Positions 5,528-10,351 of a stretch of DNA of 10,351 nt are shown piece by piece. A model generated the notes under the pieces. That model searched no databases and was not told the origin of the DNA. It saw nothing but the letters and a program-made list of their open reading frames with translations. The stretch is from Archaeoglobales archaeon (GTDB lineage Archaea > Halobacteriota > Archaeoglobi > Archaeoglobales > Archaeoglobaceae): the NCBI GenBank assembly GCA_003662985.1, contig QMZD01000032.1:1-10351 (forward strand). Direction: 5' to 3'. A program made the translations under genes and the position numbers. Position 1 is the stretch's first letter; the number at the start of each line of letters is the position of its first letter.

Positions 5528-6736
5528 ATGGTAATCGAAGATCTGACATATAGGATCGTCTTCGACAGCAGAGGTAATAAAACGGTTGAATGTGAGGTTA
5601 GTTCTGCCGAATTTTTCGCATCAGCAATCGCTCCGGCTGGGGCTTCTACAGGAACTGATGAGGCGATCGTTAAGGATGTAGCCTTTATTGAGGAAATTCA
5701 AGACAAAGTCTCGAAGGCTCTTGTAGGCATGAGCGTTTTCGACCAGGTGAGCATCGATAAAACGCTTAGGGAAATTGATGGAACTCAAAATTTCTCAGAA
5801 ATAGGAGGGAACTTTGCGATAGCTGCGAGCTTGGCAGTAGCTAAACTTGCAAGCCAGATTCTTGGCATTCCGCTATACGTATACGTCGGTGGGTCTTTTG
5901 CTTTGGAACTGCCCTATCCTCTCGGAAACGTTATAGGCGGAGGTGCACATGCCAAGGGCTCTACGAGCATCCAAGAATTTCTTGTCATCCCTGTTGGTGC
6001 AAAGAATTTTCTTGATGCACAGGCTGCGAATGCATTGACACATAAAGAGATAAGGAAGGAGTTTGATAAGAGGGGAATCTTTGCTGCAAAGGGTGACGAA
6101 GGGGCGTGGGCCGCTCAGATAACCGACGAGGAGGCCTTTGAGATAATCAAGGCTGCAATCGAAAGGGTTGAGAGCGAAACTGGCATAAAAATGAGGATGG
6201 GAATCGATGTGGCTGCGACGGAGCTTTGGAATGGTAAGGAGTACGTTTATCGGGATAAAAAGCTTACAACAGACGGACAGATAGCCTATATGGCCGAGCT
6301 TGCCGATAGATACAACTTGCTTTTTATCGAAGATCCCCTGCATGAAAACGACTTCGAGGGATTTGCTGAGCTTACCAAAGCTGTAAGCTGCATGATCTGC
6401 GGAGATGACATTTTTGTAACGAACATCAACAGGATTAAAAAAGGAATTGAGCTCGGTTCTGCGAACACCGTTCTAATAAAACCCAATCAGATCGGCACGC
6501 TTACGGATACCTTCAGAGCGGTAAAGCTCTCGAAGGATAATGGATATGAGGTCGTTGTTTCGCACAGAAGTGGCGAGACGGAGGATGAAACCATCGCCCA
6601 TCTTGCAGTTGCTTTCAACGCAACATTAATAAAGACGGGCGTTGTGGGAGGCGAGAGAATAGCCAAACTCAACGAACTGATAAGAATTGAGAGTGAGATG
6701 GAACACGCTTCAATGGTTAAAATAAGGAGGCTTTAA
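5528..6736 (+). CDS. eno: Enolase (phosphopyruvate hydratase)
   Basis: Cytoplasmic Mg-dependent enzyme converting 2-phosphoglycerate to phosphoenolpyruvate in glycolysis/gluconeogenesis. From ATG 5528 it has 402 residues, a little shorter than the usual 410-430. Catalytic and metal residues are present: GAST at 38-41, Glu150 in the IQEF context, Glu191 in KGDEG, Asp227 in GIDVAATE, Glu268 in IEDPL, Asp293/294 in GDD, Lys318 in IKPNQ, His346 in SHRSGE and Lys369 in IKTG. Several flanking positions depart from consensus: DSRGNK for DSRGNP, DEGAWAA for DEGGFAP, and GVVGGER where most enolases have an SR-containing loop. GGTGGT directly precedes two ATGs (5525, 5528). The second has the operon's usual spacing. 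A longer reading from 5501 overlaps rpoK and lacks a ribosome binding site. Confidence 0.95.
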   Translation: MVIEDLTYRIVFDSRGNKTVECEVSSAEFFASAIAPAGASTGTDEAIVKDVAFIEEIQDKVSKALVGMSVFDQVSIDKTLREIDGTQNFSEIGGNFAIAASLAVAKLASQILGIPLYVYVGGSFALELPYPLGNVIGGGAHAKGSTSIQEFLVIPVGAKNFLDAQAANALTHKEIRKEFDKRGIFAAKGDEGAWAAQITDEEAFEIIKAAIERVESETGIKMRMGIDVAATELWNGKEYVYRDKKLTTDGQIAYMAELADRYNLLFIEDPLHENDFEGFAELTKAVSCMICGDDIFVTNINRIKKGIELGSANTVLIKPNQIGTLTDTFRAVKLSKDNGYEVVVSHRSGETEDETIAHLAVAFNATLIKTGVVGGERIAKLNELIRIESEMEHASMVKIRRL

Positions 6737-6737
6737 G

Positions 6738-6775
6738 GTTTAGAGTTTATAGGGTTTAAGTGTTTAAAGAGTTTA
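6738..6775 (+). repeat. Five spaced GTTTA repeats between eno and rps2
   Basis: GTTTA occurs at 6738, 6745, 6754, 6762 and 6771, spaced 7-9 bases, filling almost the whole 52-base spacer from the enolase stop to the S2 ribosome binding site. It looks like an imperfect short-unit repeat (GTTTAAAG-like). It may have expanded by slippage. The AT-rich cores could also serve as weak TATA elements for rps2. Confidence 0.6.
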
Positions 6776-6788
6776 AAGGGTGATCACG

Positions 6789-7406
6789 ATGATAAAAGAG
6801 AAAGAAGTAAGGGAGGATGAAACGTACGAGTATCTAATTCCTACGGATGAGTATCTGGCTGCTGGAGTTCACATCGGTACCCAGATAAAGAGCGGTGATA
6901 TGAGGAGGTTTATCTATAAGGTAAGGCCCGATGGACTCTACGTCCTCGACATAAGGCAGCTCGACGAAAGGCTAAAGGCGGCAGGGAGATTTTTGGCTAA
7001 ATTCGAGCCATCAAGGATTCTTGTTGTTTCCGCAAGGCAGTACGGCCAGAAACCCGCAAAGATGTTCGCCAAGATTTTGGGGGCAGAAGCAATAACGGGT
7101 AGATTTGTTCCTGGAACGCTAACGAATCCGGTGCTCTCAGAGTACAGGGAGCCGGATGTTGTGGTTGTGACAGATCCAGCCATCGATACTCAGGCGGTGA
7201 AGGAAGCGACGGATGTTGGCATTCCTGTTGTAGCACTATGCGATTCGAACAATCAGGCTGAAAATGTAGATCTCGTAATTCCAACCAACAACAAAGGTAG
7301 AAAAGCCTTAGCCTTGGTTTACTGGATTCTTACGAGAGAAGTGCTCAGAAACAGGGGAATAAGAGAGTTCCCATACAAGGTTGAGGATTTCGAGGCAGAA
7401 TTGTAG
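6789..7406 (+). CDS. rps2: Small ribosomal subunit protein uS2 (S2)
   Basis: uS2 of the 30S subunit, 205 residues from ATG 6789. Recognisable segments are [11 protein letters not shown] near 24-34, [15 protein letters not shown] near 42-56, [13 protein letters not shown] near 103-115, [15 protein letters not shown] near 127-141 and [11 protein letters not shown] near 146-156. The length is normal for archaea. The ribosome binding site GGGTGATC ends 3 bases before the ATG. A GTG three codons upstream is in frame but lies inside that site. In many archaea mevalonate kinase follows S2, but here the next gene is a flavin reductase. This is the last gene of the operon; the T-rich segment 7436-7456 could end transcription. 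Confidence 0.96.
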   Translation: MIKEKEVREDETYEYLIPTDEYLAAGVHIGTQIKSGDMRRFIYKVRPDGLYVLDIRQLDERLKAAGRFLAKFEPSRILVVSARQYGQKPAKMFAKILGAEAITGRFVPGTLTNPVLSEYREPDVVVVTDPAIDTQAVKEATDVGIPVVALCDSNNQAENVDLVIPTNNKGRKALALVYWILTREVLRNRGIREFPYKVEDFEAEL

Positions 7407-7433
7407 CTAGTTACTTAATCCAAAATTTCAAAT

Positions 7434-7445
7434 CTTATATTTTTC
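7434..7445 (+). promoter_or_regulatory. TATA-like box for the flavin reductase gene
   Basis: CTTATATTTTTC lies about 56-67 bases before the ATG at 7501. A start site about 25 bases downstream would leave a leader of some 30-40 bases that contains the strong GGAGGG ribosome binding site (7490-7495). The 94-base gap after rps2 supports a separate promoter. The same T run could instead be the rps2 terminator. Confidence 0.35.
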
Positions 7446-7500
7446 TGAGATTTTGTAAATTGTAAAGTAGGTTTCATATCTTGTTATTTGGAGGGATTGG

Positions 7501-8619
7501 ATGGGTTATGGGGATTTAGAATATGATTCGAACGATTCAGAATATGTAACCTACACTCCTTTTGAAACTGAAAATCTTCTGTTGAGGAATAGAATTGTCA
7601 AATCAGCTACCGCTGAAGCTATGGCAACAGATGAAGGATTTATTACTGAAAAGCTGATTGAATTCTACAGAAGACTTGCAGAGGGGGGAGCTGGAACCAT
7701 CATTACCGGATTCATGTTCATCAGCGAGAAGGGCAGAGCGATGAGAAACATGACCGGGATAAGCAGCGATGAGCATTTGAAGGGTCTTAAAGAACTCGTT
7801 AAAGAAGTCAAAAAAACAGGCAAAGATAAATGGGGTAGAATCAAGTTCATCGCTCAGCTCGTCCATGCGGGAAGGCAGAATTATCCATTTCCTGATCCGG
7901 TTGCTCCTTCGGCTGTTTTGGAAGCAACAACCAATGTAATGCCCAGAGAACTAACAAAGGAGGAAATCCATCAAATTATAGATGATTTTGCTGAGGCCGC
8001 GATTAGAGCTGGGAAAGCGGGATTTGATGCCGTACAGCTTCATGCAGCCCACGGATATCTGCTCAGCCAGTTCATCTCCCCCTACACGAATCGAAGAAAA
8101 GATGAATTCGGAGAGGAAAGAGCGAAAATTTTGTTGGACATAATGGAGAGGATAAGGGAGAGAAGCAGAATTCCCGTTTTGATAAAGATGAACGCATGTG
8201 ATTTCATTCCAGGAGGGCTTGAGATTGATGAGGCTGTGAGGATAGCAAAGCTTCTCAGTAAGGCAGGTTACGAGGCGATAGAGGTTAGCGGAGGCATGTG
8301 GGAATCCAGGCTTTACACGAAATACAACGTCGTGTGTCAGAACGTTGAGAAGAGTGGCGAGGCCTACTTCAGGGATTATGCGAAGAAAATTAAGGAAAAC
8401 GTTGACATCCCCGTCATTCTTGTGGGAGGCATAAGGAGCCTTGAGGTTGCTGAGAAGTTGCTGGACAGCTACTGTGACCTCGTGTCAATGGCAAGACCGC
8501 TTATAAGAGACCCCTATCTACCTTCAAAGTGGAAAGAGGTTAAGGTGAGTGACTGTAAATCGTGCAACAAATGTCTGAAAAACATATCAAAGGGACCTTT
8601 GGCCTGTTATCAGGACTAG
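7501..8619 (+). CDS. NADH:flavin oxidoreductase, Old Yellow Enzyme family, single-domain Fe-S form
   Basis: A 372-residue FMN-binding TIM barrel related to the N-terminal half of 2,4-dienoyl-CoA reductase and enoate reductase. The substrate-binding pair is HAAH (181-184). Other family motifs are QLVHAGRQ (119-126), SPYTNRRKDEFG (193-204), VGGIRS (308-313) and ARPLIRDP (331-338). The C-terminus carries Cys352, Cys355, Cys358 and Cys369, spaced as the [4Fe-4S] motif of this group. The protein stops right after it, so the flavodoxin-like FAD and NAD domains of full-length reductases are absent and electrons must come from a separate protein. A role in reducing an enoyl-CoA or other conjugated double bond is inferred from the family; the substrate is unknown. 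GGAGGG is 5 bases before the ATG. It may be transcribed alone. Confidence 0.9.
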   Translation: MGYGDLEYDSNDSEYVTYTPFETENLLLRNRIVKSATAEAMATDEGFITEKLIEFYRRLAEGGAGTIITGFMFISEKGRAMRNMTGISSDEHLKGLKELVKEVKKTGKDKWGRIKFIAQLVHAGRQNYPFPDPVAPSAVLEATTNVMPRELTKEEIHQIIDDFAEAAIRAGKAGFDAVQLHAAHGYLLSQFISPYTNRRKDEFGEERAKILLDIMERIRERSRIPVLIKMNACDFIPGGLEIDEAVRIAKLLSKAGYEAIEVSGGMWESRLYTKYNVVCQNVEKSGEAYFRDYAKKIKENVDIPVILVGGIRSLEVAEKLLDSYCDLVSMARPLIRDPYLPSKWKEVKVSDCKSCNKCLKNISKGPLACYQD

Positions 8620-8665
8620 AAGTTTGGGAATAAAAAATTCTAATCTAATGAGGGATAAAGGAAAA

Positions 8666-8688
8666 GGAGAAAGCCTTAAAAATTCTCC
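8666..8688 (+). promoter_or_regulatory. prs promoter with inverted repeat around the TATA box
   Basis: A TATA-like CTTAAAAATT at about 8675-8684 lies 20-29 bases before the ATG at 8704, with no Shine-Dalgarno, so the mRNA is probably leaderless. GGAGAA (8666-8671) and TTCTCC (8683-8688) form a perfect inverted repeat that brackets the TATA box. This is where a dimeric repressor could block TBP. The operator role is inference. Confidence 0.45.
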
Positions 8689-8703
8689 CCTAAATTTTGC
8701 TTT

Positions 8704-9579
8704 ATGAAGGTTATCGTACCAGCATCTCAGGGAATTCTAGCTTATCCGATTTCTAGGAAAACGGGTATACAACTTGGGTATGCAGAGCTGGAAAAGCTTC
8801 CTGATGGAGAGAAATATGTCAGGATTCCTGAGAATGTTGAGGGAAAGGAAATTTACATCGTTAACTCATTCGCTCACATTCCCGATGAGCTTATTATAGA
8901 AACACTTTTCCTTGTGGACACCTTCAAAGAACTTGGCGCGAAGAAGGTCATTGGAATATTTCCCTATTTCCCATATTCAAGGCTCATGAGGAGATTCATT
9001 CGAGGTGAGGCTGCAAAACTAAAGTCGGTTGCAAAGCTCTTCAAAGTTGCTGGGCTTGATAAGATGTACGTGGTTGATTTCCATCAGCGTAATTTCGATG
9101 AGATATTCGATTTTGAGGTTGTAGATATAACGGCCATGCATTTACTAGCCGAATATGCTAAAGAGAACTTCATACTCGAATCACCTTTCGTTGTCGGAGC
9201 CGATGAAGTTGCCGAATACTGGGCAAAAATAGTTGCAGAAGAGCTCAACGCTGAATACTCCCTTATGAGGAAGATAAGGATAGATGCTGAAAACGTTATT
9301 GTTGATTCTGTTCCCGATGAAGTCGTCGGTAAAGATGTGATGATCGTGGATGACATAATCTCAACCGGTGGAACCGTTGTTCAGGCGGTGAAGGCTTTGA
9401 AAGCTGCTGGAGCGAGAAGGATTTACGCAGCATGTACTCATCCTGCACTTTCGAACGCAGCCTTAAAAATGATTTGTCATGCTGGGATTGATGGAATAGT
9501 TGGGACGGATACGGTTTTGAGCCCTATAAGCCACGTGAGTGTGGCTGGTTTAATTTCGGATTCTATCATGCGTTCTTGA
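8704..9579 (+). CDS. prs: Ribose-phosphate pyrophosphokinase (PRPP synthetase) family, divergent
   Basis: PRPP synthetase family, 291 residues, an archaeal length. The enzyme makes PRPP from ribose 5-phosphate and ATP for purine, pyrimidine and other pathways. Conserved parts are the LPDGEKYVRIPE segment (32-43), FPYFPYSR (86-93) leading to GEA (101-103), DFHQ (125-128), a basic MRKIR stretch (188-192) and the PRPP loop IVDDIISTGGT (214-224). Several normally strict positions differ: the usual YARQD ATP-site motif is YSRLM (91-95), and the usual PDxGA motif reads ADEVA (166-170). A paralogue with altered kinetics or a different role is therefore possible. It is preceded by its own promoter and converges on the MFS gene 13 bases downstream. 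No other nucleotide-synthesis gene is adjacent. Confidence 0.87.
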   Translation: MKVIVPASQGILAYPISRKTGIQLGYAELEKLPDGEKYVRIPENVEGKEIYIVNSFAHIPDELIIETLFLVDTFKELGAKKVIGIFPYFPYSRLMRRFIRGEAAKLKSVAKLFKVAGLDKMYVVDFHQRNFDEIFDFEVVDITAMHLLAEYAKENFILESPFVVGADEVAEYWAKIVAEELNAEYSLMRKIRIDAENVIVDSVPDEVVGKDVMIVDDIISTGGTVVQAVKALKAAGARRIYAACTHPALSNAALKMICHAGIDGIVGTDTVLSPISHVSVAGLISDSIMRS

Positions 9580-9580
9580 G

Positions 9581-9607
9581 CTTTTTACCTAGTTACTTTA
9601 CTTTTTT
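9581..9607 (+). terminator. Oligo-T terminator after prs
   Basis: Two T runs, CTTTTTACC and ACTTTTTTACC, follow the prs stop at once. Archaeal RNA polymerase ends transcription at such U-rich tracts without needing a hairpin. They fall in the narrow convergent junction with the MFS gene. Confidence 0.4.
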
Positions 9608-10255
9608 ACCATTCTTTACCTCGGATACACTGAAAGTTGTAAAGATCCCAGAGAGTACTATCATTATCCCAAAAACATAGAAGGGAGCTGAGAATCCAAC
9701 AAATCCTCCTAAAACCCCTGCGATTATCGGGCCTGCGGCAAGCCCGAGAGTCAGCGATGAATTGGTAACACCCATTCCAACACCTAAACTCTTCTCGCTT
9801 TTATCGGCAATTAATGCGGTGGCCGGAGAGTAAACGAATGCTACGAGAACTCCTTGGATGCTCCTCAACAATAGTATTTGCCCGAAGTTTTTGCAAAACG
9901 GAATCAGAATGGTTGAAATTCCGAGTAGGATTATTCCAGCTACGAACACTTTCTTTCTACCAATTCTGTCGCTTAGCCTTCCAACGGGAGTATTGAAAAG
10001 GGTTCGGGTGAAAATGTAGGAGGAGTACGTTATTCCAAAGCTCAGAGGAGTAAGACCCATGTATTCGATGAATCCTTCTTCCAGCGGAACGATTGAGGCA
10101 AGGGCAGCAACCGTAAAAAACAAGGCAATGGAGATGTAAAAGATCTCCTTTGAAATCTCAATTTTCTCCTTGCTCGGTCTAGCATCTATTTCCGGAACGA
10201 GTTTGGAAACTAGTATAGCACTTAATAGGGAGAATTTTGAAAAACCACTCCATCT
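9593..10255 (-). pseudogene. MFS transporter, C-terminal half only, upstream frame broken
   Basis: The open frame runs from just after an in-frame TAG (10258-10256) to TAA at 9595-9593, about 220 residues. It begins with a hydrophobic piece ending SAILVSKLVPEID, which looks like the end of helix 6, then a charged central loop (RPSKEKIEISKE) and six further membrane helices. MFS signatures include GRLSDRIGRKK between two helices, RSIQG, and AGPIIAGVLGG. There is no ATG or GTG in frame before the first helix; the only canonical alternative is a TTG at 10123. Another frame between about 10310 and 10235 reads a hydrophobic WLSGYLIGLLIWW stretch, so a frameshift near 10230-10245 and loss of the upstream half are likely. 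A full 12-helix transporter would need about 190 more residues. The substrate is unknown. Some of the missing part may lie beyond the window. Confidence 0.75.
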
Positions 10256-10351
10256 CTAAACCCCACCAGATTAACAAACCAATTAAATAGCCGGACAACC
10301 AAAATAGAAACCTATATTAACCCCTTTTCAGCATAGAACCAATATGAAATC

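Noticed and set aside
6780..6787. Perfect palindrome GTGATCAC before rps2
   Set aside because: It is explained by the GGTGATC ribosome binding site and is too short to suggest an operator.

Overview
The window is archaeal and most likely from an Archaeoglobales relative (Archaeoglobus, Ferroglobus or Geoglobus). The core is the archaeal cluster L18e, L13, S9, RpoN, tRNA-Pro, RpoK, enolase, S2. Start sites carry GGTGAT-type Shine-Dalgarno sequences or TATA boxes about 25-30 bases upstream of leaderless starts. The genus assignment is inference from gene order and protein style, not from a database search.

Left region (1-1708, minus strand). A DprA/Smf-like protein is followed 10 bases later by a ComF-type phosphoribosyltransferase. 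This pairing matches the ShosTA toxin-antitoxin/anti-phage arrangement. The phosphoribosyltransferase is frameshifted exactly in its PRPP-binding loop. Further downstream, a small unrecognised ORF with its own TATA box is broken by an in-frame stop and runs off the window. An AT-rich spacer (1709-2077) holds divergent promoters.

Second region (2078-3660, plus strand). A PAS-GAF sensor protein ends in a histidine-kinase-like dimerisation helix that has lost the histidine and has no ATPase domain. It is followed by about 400 bases of gene debris: an 18-bp tandem duplication, a frameshifted ORF remnant, and then two TATA-like boxes that start the ribosomal operon. The leader of that operon can form two mutually exclusive hairpins, one of which covers the Shine-Dalgarno of L18e.

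Central operon (3661-7406, plus strand). rpl18e, rpl13, rps9, rpoN, tRNA-Pro(CGG), rpoK, eno and rps2 are tightly packed and probably co-transcribed. They link translation, RNA polymerase assembly and glycolysis/gluconeogenesis. The tRNA overlaps the end of rpoN by 15 bases, so 5' processing of the tRNA would remove the rpoN stop codon. rpoK has an odd start region in which ACG sits where the Shine-Dalgarno predicts the start.

Right region (7407-10351). A short Old Yellow Enzyme-type flavin/Fe-S reductase is followed by a divergent PRPP synthetase with an inverted repeat around its TATA box. Convergent to it is a truncated MFS transporter that keeps the C-terminal half and lacks an intact upstream half. 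All reading-frame breaks seen here fall outside the housekeeping operon.
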